From Theocolax elegans (Eukaryota; Arthropoda; Insecta; Hymenoptera; Cerocephalidae), in NCBI GenBank assembly GCA_026168455.1, contig CM047430.1:69727044-69791043 (forward strand): a stretch of DNA of 64,000 bases. The letters run 5' to 3'. The translations under genes and the position numbers were made by a program. Shown piece by piece: positions 36,710 to 47,677 of the stretch. Positions within the stretch are counted from its first letter, which is position 1; each line of letters begins with the position of its first letter. The notes under the pieces were generated by a model, which searched no databases, had not been told where the DNA came from, and saw only the letters and a list, made by a program, of their open reading frames with translations.

Positions 36710-36802
36710 ATGCTTGCCCTTGTGTTCTTGGCCTACGTTGTGGCCGTCAAAGTTTTCAAAAAGACCACCCCGAATGGTAAGTCTGCAGTATACATATATG
36801 TA

Positions 36803-36842
<40 letters not shown>

Positions 36843-39800
36843 GCTGTGAACGAGTACAAGAAGGTTTGTAAAGGGATTTAACGACTGGATGATTTATTAG
36901 GGAAGGTCACGGTTTACTTAGGTAAACGAGACTTTATCGATCATTTGGATTATGTCGATCCCATCGATGGTGTCGTCGTCATCGAGAATGACTACCTTCA
37001 AGGTCGCAGAGTTTACGGACAGGTATCTATCTATCTACCCTTTTTTATCATCATTCTCTTAGTAGTGATCTTTGAAATTTGTGTTTATCGAAGCTTTAGA
37101 AATGAAATAACTTGAAAACTATTAATCTCTAAATTTGTTCAGGTGAAAAATTACTCTTTGGGAGACAAATTCAACTAAGTAAATTTTAAACTTGAACAGT
37201 CGAGTTATGGTTTAAAATTCCTTCATACGAGTAAAATTTTCACTCAACGAAATGTACTGACTCAGTTTTAGGAGCAACTTCTAGATAACTTTTTTACTTT
37301 AATGAATTTCGAGAAAACATTATTCACTTGCGTACTTACTCGTATAAGATAGCGTAAATGAAAAAAAAATTAATGAATTTCTTGAAAAAAAATCCATTAT
37401 TCACCGTTAGTTACATAAAATTCAAGATTGTCTTTGAGAAAACATCCTGTTGTATTACAGTTGGCATTTCATTTAGATTAATATAAAAAAAGAATTACCA
37501 CAAGATTGGACCGTAATCGGTAAATAAATAAATGAAATTTAGGTGACGACGATCTACCGATATGGTCGAGAAGAGGACGAGGTAATGGGGGTAAAGTTCA
37601 GCAAGGAGATGGTGTTGTGCCGTGAAACGATCGTTCCCGCGAAGAAGGAAAAGCAAGAACATACCGCGATTCAAGATCGACTATTGAGGAAACTTGGTTC
37701 GAACGCGTATCCCTTTACCTTCCAATTCCCGGCCAACTCACCTAGCTCTGTCACCTTGCAACCTGGCGATGACGACCAGGGCAAGCCTCTTGGTGTTGAA
37801 TATTCCGTTCGAATTTACGTTGGAGAAAACGAGGAGGACAAAGTAAAGTATACTTTTATTTCACTTTTTATAAATAAACACGCTCGTTTAGTATACATAT
37901 ATATGTGTGCATCTATATATACACCTTATATGTGTATATATATATATAGATACACACACGTACGTCCGTGAAAATAATTCGATTAACTCGTGTCGGTATA
38001 TATTTAAGAGTATAACTCGATTCTTGCAAACTTACGTAACGGTGCAAGAGGTGTGTGTATATATATAAAATGTACATGTATACATATATATACGTGTTAG
38101 TACTATACGCGTCTAATCTGCTTTCATAACGCATTTAGTATTATATTATTCATAAATTTAAGCTGGATGTACGTAAATTTGTGTTCGTTCAATTTAGGGA
38201 CACAAACGATCCTCGGTGTCCTTAGCAATCAAGAAATTACAGTACGCCCCACCTACGCGTGGCCGCAGGCTTCCAAGCTCATTGGTATCAAAAGGATTTA
38301 CATTCTCTCAGGGTAAATTAAACTTGGAGGTGACGCTGGACAAAGAAATTTACTATCATGGCGAGAAAGTTTCGGCTAATGTTATCGTTACCAACAATTC
38401 CCGCAAAGCAGTCAAGAACATCAAGGTACACATTATTTTTACTTATGCCTTTTTATTATTTAACGCGACGTTTGAATTCGTACTATCTCATTTTGTAAAA
38501 TAAATGTTTATTTTCAATTTTTTTTAACGTTATGCTTTTTATTACTTTCGTATAAATGTGTTCTTAAATGATTAATCTTGAGAAAAAAAAATTTTTTAAA
38601 TAATTTAATTACACTTTTTGTTAATTTTTAAATTCAAGTTTTTTAGTATAGATTTAGAATTTGATTACGATAGGTAATTAATTTTATAATATTTTGAAAA
38701 TAATAACACATTATTTAAAAGAAGATGTTTATTGTCGGACTTAAATTGGAGGGATATGTAACTATACCCTTTCTGAACCATCAGAAATCGCGTTTAAAAT
38801 ATTTTATTAAAAATTTGATAAAAAGTCAAAAGATAAAAGTTTAGAACAGATGGGAGAACATGATGTTTTATAGAAATAAAACAATGCAATATTCTGTTTT
38901 TTATTATAAATTTATAAATTTAAAACTCTAAAAATAAACATATAAATTCCGATGTAATTTTACAAATAAGTAGTAGTTTCCCTTCATACTAAAATAGTGA
39001 ATTTCCCCTATTTATAAAAAATAATACGTATATATGCTCATTTTCAAAATTAAACATCTTCTAAAATTTATACTGTATGATAATTCGTTGTCGATGTGTT
39101 ACATAATTAACTTTAAAATTGAATGTTGCATTTCAGTTATTTGTAGTCCAACATTGCGAAGTGACCATGGTTAACGCCCAATTCTCTCGCCACGTCGCCA
39201 GTCTGGAAACGCGAGAAGGTTGCCCAATTACACCCGGTGCATCTTTCACCAAACAATTTTATCTTGTGCCTTTGGCCAGCAGCAATAAGGATCGTCGCGG
39301 CATCGCTTTAGACGGACACCTCAAGGTACGTTCGACAGTAACTCCTTTAATTTCATTATATATATACATTGCCTTTTTTAATTATGCTTGTCATCGACGA
39401 CATGCGTCAACAAAATTTATTTATTTTTTTTTCCGTTTTCTATTACAGGAAGACGATGTTAATTTGGCATCATCGACTTTGGTAGCCGAAGGCAAAGCAC
39501 CCAACGAGAACATGGGTATTGTCATCTCTTACTCTATTCGAGTGAAGCTTAATTGCGGTACTCTTGGAGGTGAATTAATCACCGACGTTCCTTTCAAACT
39601 TATGCATCCAGCTCAAGGTAATTCGTTCTTTTTCTGTGTGTCTTGGTTATTAGTGTAATTCTTCGATTATTTGTAACAAGTTCTATTGTTTATAATAATA
39701 ATCTGATGATTTTTTTTAATTCGCGCATATTTGATTATTCACACCGAAAAAATTGAGTAAATTCAATTAAATTTTTAATTGAATGCGTGAACAAGAACTA

Positions 39801-40259
39801 ATAAATATTTTACAGTTTCAAATACATTATTTAAAAAAAAAAAATTTTTATTCGTTCTCGATAAATATTTATTTGTCTGAAACAAATTTTGTACTAAATT
39901 AAAAAATATTACTTAATATAATTATAGATATAACCTGAAGCAAAAATTCTACTTTCAGTATTTTTCAATTTATTTCATGTGTATACAATTGGAAAAAAAA
40001 ATTTACTTTTGTTATTTTAATTAGACGAAATTTAGATGAAATAAAAAACATGTTTTTGCCAAAATATTCTGTAAATTTAATCAAACATTTAAATTTTCTA
40101 TTTACAGGTGCTGCTGGTGGTGGTGATACCAAAGATTCAAAGTCTATGAAAAAATCGAAGAGTATCGATCGGAATCGTTACGACAATTACGCAAACGACG
40201 ACGACGACAATATTGTCTTCGAAGATTTTGCACGTCTGCGATTAAACGAGCCAGAATAA
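36710..40259 (+). CDS. Arr2: Visual-type arrestin, Arr2 (phosrestin) orthologue, 7 exons
   Basis: Binds activated rhodopsin in photoreceptors and ends phototransduction. Exons: 36710-36776, 36901-37022, 37543-37842, 38198-38425, 39137-39325, 39449-39617, 40108-40259; phases agree, 408 residues. Characteristic blocks are [20 protein letters not shown], the [15 protein letters not shown] phosphate-sensor region, [84 protein letters not shown] and the C-terminal tail [16 protein letters not shown]. The short C-tail places it with insect visual arrestins rather than kurtz/beta-arrestin. The usual insect start, a Met just before VVAVKVFKK, reads Tyr here. The only ATG in frame is nine codons upstream, adding a hydrophobic leader MLALVFLAY. 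Confidence 0.95.
36805..36834. repeat. (GT)n microsatellite
   Basis: GT run in arrestin intron 1. Confidence 0.9.
37023..37542 (+). other. Arrestin intron 2
   Basis: AT-rich intron of about 0.5 kb; nothing recognised. Confidence 0.8.
37843..38197 (+). other. Arrestin intron 3
   Basis: Intron of about 0.35 kb, TA-rich with tatatata repeats (about 37895-37955 and 38055-38095); nothing else recognised. Confidence 0.8.
38426..39136 (+). other. Arrestin intron 4
   Basis: AT-rich intron of about 0.7 kb; nothing recognised. Confidence 0.8.
39618..40107 (+). other. Arrestin intron 6
   Basis: AT-rich intron of about 0.5 kb preceding the last exon that encodes the C-terminal tail; nothing recognised. 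Confidence 0.8.
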
Positions 40260-41274
40260 ACGACTCGAACTCAACGAGAAGATAAAAAAAAAACATCGCG
40301 CTTGTTCTGAAAGGATATTATACGACGATATATTAAAAAAAATGAGAAATGCGTTCGCAGTGATTAAATCGCTACGTAAATCGCTCTTGTTATAGTTTCT
40401 ATAATTATTTAAAAACTTAATCTGAAAGAAAAATCTTTCTCTTATAACAAGCATTTAAATATATATTACAAGAAATATATATACACAAATATATATATAC
40501 AACATTATTATATATATTCAAATCCTAGAGGAACATGTGCTTCATAAAATACTGTCGAATAATGCGTTTTCATGCACGCTGATATATTAAAAAAATAAGA
40601 TGTTTAAAGAAAATACAAAAAAAAGAGAAAAAAATATTAAAAAAATCTTTGTTAACATCGTCTTGGGGATTTCCTTTCGATTGTGGTGGTCGAAAGGAAA
40701 TCCGTTGTGAGGCGAACAAAAAAATGTTGATTTCAAGTAAGCTTTTATCATTATAATGTTATCTTTATAAAATAACACATTTCCCGTGTTACCAGAAGTG
40801 ACATATTACTTGATATAAATATATATATATATTTATTTCTTATTATAATCGATGACAGATAAATATTTACTGTTTAATTATTAAATTATTAGAGTCTATT
40901 GATTCCTGATATTGTTGAGTTTTTGCTGTACATTAGAAAGTGAAAAATAAAGTTATATATTTGAAAAAAAAAAATATATAAAACGAATGACAAGTTTATT
41001 TACTGTAATATTTGACACATAATACCTATTTATATTATTATTGTAGATGATATTTTATTAGTATAATTAAGAAAAAGTAACATTTCAGTAAAAAATTATG
41101 TATATATAGATATGTGTATCAATAATGCCACCAAAAAATTATACAAATTTTTTACAAGTTATTTAAAAAATCACATTTTATTTATACAAAATATTATACA
41201 TTCTCGAATTCACATTCATTCCATCTTATCTTGTGTTGGGTATAATACACATTTGAAATATATCAGTGAATGAC
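40260..41274. other. Convergent 3'UTRs of arrestin and TFIIE alpha
   Basis: AT-rich. A candidate poly(A) signal AATAAA for arrestin lies near 40946. The hairpin at 40667-40703 is listed separately. Confidence 0.65.
40667..40703 (+). other. Perfect 14-bp stem hairpin in arrestin 3'UTR
   Basis: GGATTTCCTTTCGA (40667-40680) pairs without mismatch to TCGAAAGGAAATCC (40690-40703) around a 9-nt loop TTGTGGTGG, about 410 nt after the arrestin stop. It could act as an RNA structural element in the 3'UTR. It is not followed by a U run, so a terminator reading is not supported. Confidence 0.7.
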
Positions 41275-43099
41275 TTAATCGTACATTGATGAATAATAAT
41301 CTTGATAAATTTGTATGTACGCTTCTTTTTCAGATGCTGTCATTTCTGCTATAAGTGTATCGTTTACATCTGTTATTGCTACACTTTTCCCATTAACATT
41401 GACAGTTGGGACTTGGTCTTCATCATCTGATTCCATTATTTCAATGTCACCTAAGATAAAAATAAAAGTTAAATAATCATATAAAAATATTGTAATGGTT
41501 TTTTATTCATTATCAATTTAATATCTAACAAATTTTCTTTGTTAATTTTCCTGTGTTTATTTTTTACTTTCAAAACAGAAATATTTTAGTAAATTTACCT
41601 GTGTCAACTGTTTGCATATCTCCTCCATCTTCATTATCGCTACTGTCACTTGATTCATGTGGTATCACAGATTTAATAGCAGATGAATTTAAACCACCCT
41701 TCTTCTCATGTGCTAAAAGAACTGACATAATATCTTCACCTTGTTTATTATTTGTATTATTAGCATTTGTTGCTGTAGCAGCTGCTTTTTCCAAAATACT
41801 GTCTTGGTTATTTCCTAAATCATTCTAAAAAAATATATATATTTATACATATAACTTTTTCTCAATTACTTAATCAAAACTAAATTTAAACTACATATTT
41901 TATAACAATTACCTGTGAAGCATCAGATGTTATAACTGTACTTTCCATTAACCAAATTGGCCGTTCTTTCCTCTTATTATTAACATTATCGTCTTGTATT
42001 TCATCTCCTATTAATACATCCACTCTAGTATCCTCAACAACAAATCCTGATGTTCTAGTAGCTTCACCAGACCATTGCTCATTAGGTCCTCGAATATTAT
42101 TTGTTTTTCTTATGTCAATACTACAATATATAAAGCTTTAGTAATTATCATGTATTTAAAAATAAAATGATATAGAATGAATAGTATATACCCTCTGATT
42201 GTATTAATATCTACAGGTTCAGGCTCTAAGATTTCTGGAGCTAATTTAATACCTTCAACTTCTCGTAACAGAATGTAAAGAGGTTCTAACTGTTCATTAA
42301 ACTTAGCTAATAACAATCTCGAATCTTTTTTTGGAAGAGCAGATTGATCTTCTTCTACAATTTCACGGCAATATGTACATCTGAATTCTTCAGTAGCCAT
42401 ATCAAATAATTGATCTGCCTTTTGATAAAAAAAATATTATGCTTGTATATCATAAATTATAAAAATTAATTATTCTAAATAGACTCACTTCCAAATCTGT
42501 GAAAGTTTTGGAGCAACTTGTACATTTGAAACTAGCTCTGCTAGTAGCATCTCTCTCTTCTGTTTCCATTCTTTTTCTCATTAAATCAAGTTTATATTTT
42601 ACAACATTTACAAATGTCTAAAATAAATTTGTATTAATAGAGATACATAACACTATTTTTAAAAAAAAGTATAATTTAAATTACCTTATAATTAATAAAA
42701 TAATAGTTGACTTTTTGTGCTTTTCCATCTGAACCAGTTTCCATTTTTAATCTGACTTGAATGAATTTGTCATTTCTTAACATTGTTATTCGTGCTCTTA
42801 ACATTTTTTTATCAAATTTAAGTAAATCACAGATATCATCCTCTTTCATACCTGCACAATTAAAATATTAAATATATATTAATACAAAATAAACTTATTA
42901 TGAATCAACATGATGCATATGTTAAAATATATAACATTTTTAAATGTATAGTGTAAATATAGTAATACTTACAAGGATTTCGTACAAGCATATCAACAAT
43001 TAAAGCATCCTCAATAGTATAAAATCCACGTACTACAAGACGTGCTAATTGTTTTAAACTACTAGGAACTTCTGTTATTAATCTTTCTTCATTACTCAT
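41275..43099 (-). CDS. GTF2E1: General transcription factor IIE alpha subunit, 7 exons
   Basis: Large subunit of TFIIE; recruits and stimulates TFIIH at RNA polymerase II promoters. Exons on the minus strand: 43099-42973, 42851-42685, 42617-42489, 42418-42192, 42120-41913, 41824-41599, 41450-41275; phases agree, 419 residues (human 439). The N-terminal winged-helix domain contains [20 protein letters not shown] and [20 protein letters not shown], ending in [11 protein letters not shown] zinc ribbon uses two CxxC pairs (CTSC and CTYC) about 25 residues apart, split across the exon 3/4 junction. The C-terminal half is Asn/Ser/Asp-rich with an acidic segment (MESDDEDQ) followed by a conserved helix ([20 protein letters not shown]), the TFIIH-binding tail. 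The start is the first ATG with clear homology. Confidence 0.94.
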
Positions 43100-43711
43100 T
43101 GTAATGCTATGTGAATAAATAACATATTAAAAAGTGAAATAATAAAAAATTGAATAAATATTAATAATTATATTGATAAGTTGTTTGTAAGAAAAAATTT
43201 TAATACATTGCTAATTTAATATTGTATCAAAATTTAATATAATATTGTAAATAATTGCAATTCAAAATGAATAATCATTTATATTATGTTATTATAATAA
43301 TAAAATAATAAAGAAAAATTTTAATCAAATAAAATTTAACTTAAAACACTGTACTTATCAGTGCCCAAAACCTAAGTGAATTATTGTCATTGAAATTTAA
43401 ATGGAAATAAATATATAAAAATTACTGTAAATGATGAAGTAATTATTACTGCATATATATTATTGATAATTAGTAGCACCAACAAATTTTTCACTCATTG
43501 ATAACTTAATAATAAATCTCAATAAACACGTTATTCCGCACATCTGAACTAGAACATTTTTTTCTCTATCGTTTACAGACACAGATTTGAGGTTATGGGG
43601 AAGCCGTTAGTCATAAAAACAATATGTCAAGTGAAATTTGTACACAACAAAACCGAGCGCCAATGATTCATTTTTACTTTTCTAATAATAGTACGACAAT
43701 AAAAATTATCA
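43100..43711. other. Divergent promoter region of TFIIE alpha and RABL3
   Basis: About 600 bp between two divergent start codons, AT-rich near TFIIE alpha and more mixed at 43540-43690. It presumably holds both promoters; no TATA or other motif stands out. Confidence 0.6.
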
Positions 43712-44909
43712 ATGGCAGCCATTGATAAAGTAAAAATAATTGTTGTCGGAGATTCTGGTAATTAATGAAATATTTATAATCGGAATGTTATTAATGTAGT
43801 TAAGTTTTATTTTATTATACAAATGGTTGACGTGTCACGTACAGAAATTGAAAAAAATATACAAATGAAATATTTACATTTTTTTATTGTAACATAATGA
43901 AAGATTCGTATACGTAGTCAAAATTTAGATTTTATTATATTTCATATTATTTGTTTTTTCTTAAAAAGAACAATGATAAACAGGAATAATTTTAGGTTAC
44001 TTTTATTATTTTATTTTTTTATTTAAATTTGAAATACTTTTTTGATCAGGTGTTGGAAAATCATGTTTGACACATTTAATATGCCATCAACAACCAATAA
44101 GCAATCCTTCATGGACAATTGGATGTTCTGTAGAAGTAAAGTTACACGAATATAAAGAAGGTACACCTAATCAAAGGAGGTATTTTATTGAATTGTGGGA
44201 TGTAGGAGGTAGCCAGAGTCATAAAAACACAAGAGCTGTGTTTTATAGTCCAACAAATGGTAAGATAATTATAATTAAAGTAGTATTTGATTAAATTATA
44301 ACTAAATTCCTTTTTTATTATAGGTATTATATTAGTGCATGATTTGACTAATAGGAAATCTCAACAAAATTTGCAAAAATGGTTAGAGGAAGTTTTGAGT
44401 AAAGACACCAATCAATTTAAATCAAAATCTTTCGATGACTTTGATCCAGAAAAATTTGTAGGGTCAACGCAGGTTTGCTGCAAATTTCATGTACACATAA
44501 ATTACAATTTAATTCAAATATTTATGTACAATATATTTTTTAGATTCCAATTTTGGTGGTTGGTACAAAGTCAGATTTAGTTGCAGAAGTTAGGTCAAGT
44601 ATTCACAGGCGTTCTTCTACTATAGCTGAAGAATGCGGTGCTGATGAAATATATCTAGTAAATAAACATATTATTGTTTTGTTTTAATAAATTTTATTTA
44701 AATACATAATTTATTATAATTATTTTTAGGATTGTCGTCAAGCAAGATCTTTAGCAGCAGGTACAAGTTCTGCTGTAAAATTAAGTAGATTTTTTGATAA
44801 AGTAATTGAAAGAAGATATTATGCTAATAGAGAAGGAATAAATCCTGATCCAAGAAGACTTCCTGTTTATAATCTGCAATATAGTCCTAAACTTTATCAT
44901 AATGACTAA
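43712..44909 (+). CDS. RABL3: RABL3-type small GTPase, 5 exons
   Basis: Atypical Rab-like GTPase; in vertebrates linked to RAS prenylation chaperoning and lymphoid development, with no prenylated tail of its own. Exons: 43712-43757, 44050-44259, 44324-44472, 44544-44657, 44730-44909; phases agree, 232 residues (human 236). The P-loop [10 protein letters not shown] is formed across the first splice. Other elements: switch I region [19 protein letters not shown], the family-specific [19 protein letters not shown] in place of the usual WDTAGQE, and VGTKSDL as guanine-specificity motif (TKSD instead of NKxD). The C-terminus [13 protein letters not shown] has no CAAX or CC prenylation motif, as known for RABL3. 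Confidence 0.95.
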
Positions 44910-45493
44910 TAAATTTTGTAAATAATTGTATATGTTAATGTAAATAAGCCAGAATTTAAAAATCTATTTTATTGCATTATACATTTAAATATTATGTAAA
45001 TTAATATATTTATTCTTAAGTACATTTTAAAATTGTTTATCTTTGACAAAGTATAACCAATATTTTATAATAATTAATTTAAAAATGATATAAAGGTTTA
45101 CCCATTATTGATTTAAATTCTAATCATTTTCTTAAATCCTTGACCAAATGACCAATTAAATATAAACTTTCTGTTAAACATATATGAATATGTATGTATA
45201 TACGTATATATACGTATATGTATATACATATACATATAGTATACGTATATCTATATATATTCATTAAAGTACCGCTTGAGGACGCTATTGTGACATTAAG
45301 TTAGTGTTAGTGTGTAAGTATATGAATTCACATTATTTTTGGAGTAAAGTATAACACGTTTTAACAATTTCATAAAATGATTATGTGATTTAATTTATAA
45401 ACTGTTATTGCTATGATTTTGTGTAAATACTACTTTTCTTTCAATGAAGAATCGTCTTTTCTTTGAATATCAAATTCATGATAGTTATAAATA
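44910..45493. other. Intergenic DNA between RABL3 and TRMO
   Basis: RABL3 3'UTR followed by a TATACG/TATATG-rich imperfect palindromic repeat (about 45180-45262) and the TRMO upstream region. No other gene. Confidence 0.7.
45180..45262. repeat. TATACG/TATATG repeat
   Basis: Degenerate hexanucleotide-like TA-rich repeat with strong self-complementarity in the RABL3-TRMO intergenic space. Confidence 0.75.
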
Positions 45494-47425
45494 ATGGAGA
45501 AAGATTGTCAGAATTTGGATTTAACTTCAAAATATTTGTTAGATCAATTATTTACAGCTAGGAAAGAAATCAATAATCTGAGGTACATATATATAATTAC
45601 AAATTGTATTATTAGTATTAGATATTTCAAAAATACGTATTATTTTTAATATAACCTAAAAATATCTTTTACAGGCAACAAATAAAAAGTCTCCATTACG
45701 TACATGAAAGGGATGTTAATAGTATCAAAAAACTTTTGGGATTATGCACAAATGGCCTTGCTTCTTTCTCTGAAGTAAATGCAATATCCGATTCTTTGGA
45801 AGTTACATCAGGAGAAACTGAACCTTCAACAAGTAATAGTATCGATGAATGTACTTTGAAATGTCATTCTATTGGTACTATATCTACTTGGTTTCCAAAT
45901 AAAAAGGGCACTCCTAGACAACCTACGGTCTGTGGTAAAACTCCTGGTAAAATAACACTTTTTAAAAGCATTTTTACAAATCCTGAACATGCTCTTCAAG
46001 GATTAGAAGAATTTTCTCATATGTGGTAAATAACCATTTATTAATGTAAACACATGTACAAAATTTTATTTGTTTACATAATAATATTTTTTTAGGATAT
46101 TGTTTCATTTTCATAAAAATGAGTTGGGGCATATCCGTGCAAAAGTTGCACCACCTAGGTTAAATGGAATAAAAACTGGAGTATTTTCTACAAGGTCACC
46201 TCATCGTCCCTGTCCTATTGGATTAAGTTTAGTTAAAATAATAAAAGTACAAGAATGCGATATTTACTTTGAAGGTGTAGATATGGTAGATCAAACACCT
46301 GTTTTAGATATTAAACCATATATTCCACAATATGACAATCCATTATACATTGAAAAATTATCAAAAAATGCACAGTTAAATGATGAAACAATAGATAAAG
46401 ATAAAGAAGGTACAGCTGGACCATCAATAGGCAATGCAGATAATTGGATCAATAATGATTTAGAAGATGGAGTATTTGGTAACCCTGCTGTGTATTCAAA
46501 TAATATTGTAGAAAATCAATCTCTTATACATGTATCTTCATCATCAACATCTTCGACTTCTTCATTAATAGATGTATCAAGAGATGAAGAAATAGCAATG
46601 AGATTGCAGGCTGAGGAGTTTCAAGGTAATCTTAATTTTGAAAATGTGTATGCTAGTAACGAGAATTCAAGTGTTTTGGAAAATAGTGAGCTAGCAGCAA
46701 TCATTGCAAGTAGAAGCAACTTAAATCCAGTTGGTTACAATGTAGCAGATTCTGAAATAAGTGGTAACAATGATCAAAATGTTAGAAACGCAAGATTGTT
46801 AGAAGGAGCTGATGGTCCAAATGAAGTATGTGGAACAGATGTAGATTTAATTAGCAGACGTTCATTAAACTTAAGACTTGATGATTCATCTTCATCGTCT
46901 TCACCAATAAGGATGGGAGTTCGAGAAGCACCTGATGGAGAAGAAGGCTTTGATTTATCACAGAATCGTAATATTCAAACATCTGTTAATACAGCCATTG
47001 CAGACAATGCAAATGCAAATCCTGAAACAGTTATTAACCAGGAAAATGTAGGTCACTCTGAAGAAGCTGTTAGGGTTCCTGATTGGGTATTAAGGCCAAA
47101 AGCTTCAACTCTGTCTGTGGTATTCAATGAGCGTTCTCTAATTCAACTTCAAGAAATAGCAAATGATAAAGCAGAAGAAAAGAAACGTGCAGTAGAAAAT
47201 GTTTTAAAAGAGGATCCAAGATCAGTATACCTTAGAAGACGTTATGGAAATCAATTTTATACATTTTTAATTCACGAGCTTCATATCACTTGTAGATTTG
47301 ATGATGATAGAAAACTAGTAACCGTACTTCAAATTCGACATGCTGGTCGTATGTGTGATTGTGGACAGCCAGAATGGCAATGCTCTGGACATTCTACATC
47401 ACCTGTTTTTAATAATGAACAGTAG
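45494..47425 (+). CDS. TRMO: TRMO: tRNA (adenine-N6)-methyltransferase for t6A37, 3 exons
   Basis: SAM-dependent methyltransferase of the TsaA/UPF0066 family that N6-methylates t6A37 in Thr tRNA (human C9orf156/NAP1). Exons: 45494-45582, 45675-46025, 46096-47425; phases agree, 589 residues (human 441). An N-terminal coiled coil (about 12-55) precedes the beta-barrel SAM domain from about 90, with IGTISTWFPNKKGTPRQP, the LEEFSHMW-ILFHFHKN junction, APPRLNGIKTGVFSTRSPHR, CPIGLSLVKI and VLDIKPYIP. A long Asn/Ser/Glu-rich insert of roughly 250 residues follows, then the conserved C-terminal domain (VPDWVLRPK...SVVFNERSLIQL, EDPRSVYLRRRYG, LQIRHAG). The insert makes it longer than the human protein; all core motifs are intact. 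Confidence 0.94.
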
Positions 47426-47677
47426 TTTTTATTGCTTTATGACAATTGTGATTACTAACTGTATAATTTGTTAAAAAAATTTTTGCACATACAAATTATT
47501 TTGTTTACGAGTTCCTATACTATGTTGAATGTTTTTGATAAAATTCGTAAAAAGATTACATTTTAATAATTTAACATTAAAGGGAAAATAAGCTTTAAAA
47601 GCAGTATTTCGCGATTTGTAAAAATTATTTATTACTCAATCCTTAATAAATTTATTTATAACTACACTTAAATTTGC
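47426..47677. other. Tight convergent gap between TRMO and BOP1
   Basis: About 250 bp separate the two stop codons, so the 3'UTRs are short or overlap. The stretch is AT-rich. Confidence 0.7.
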
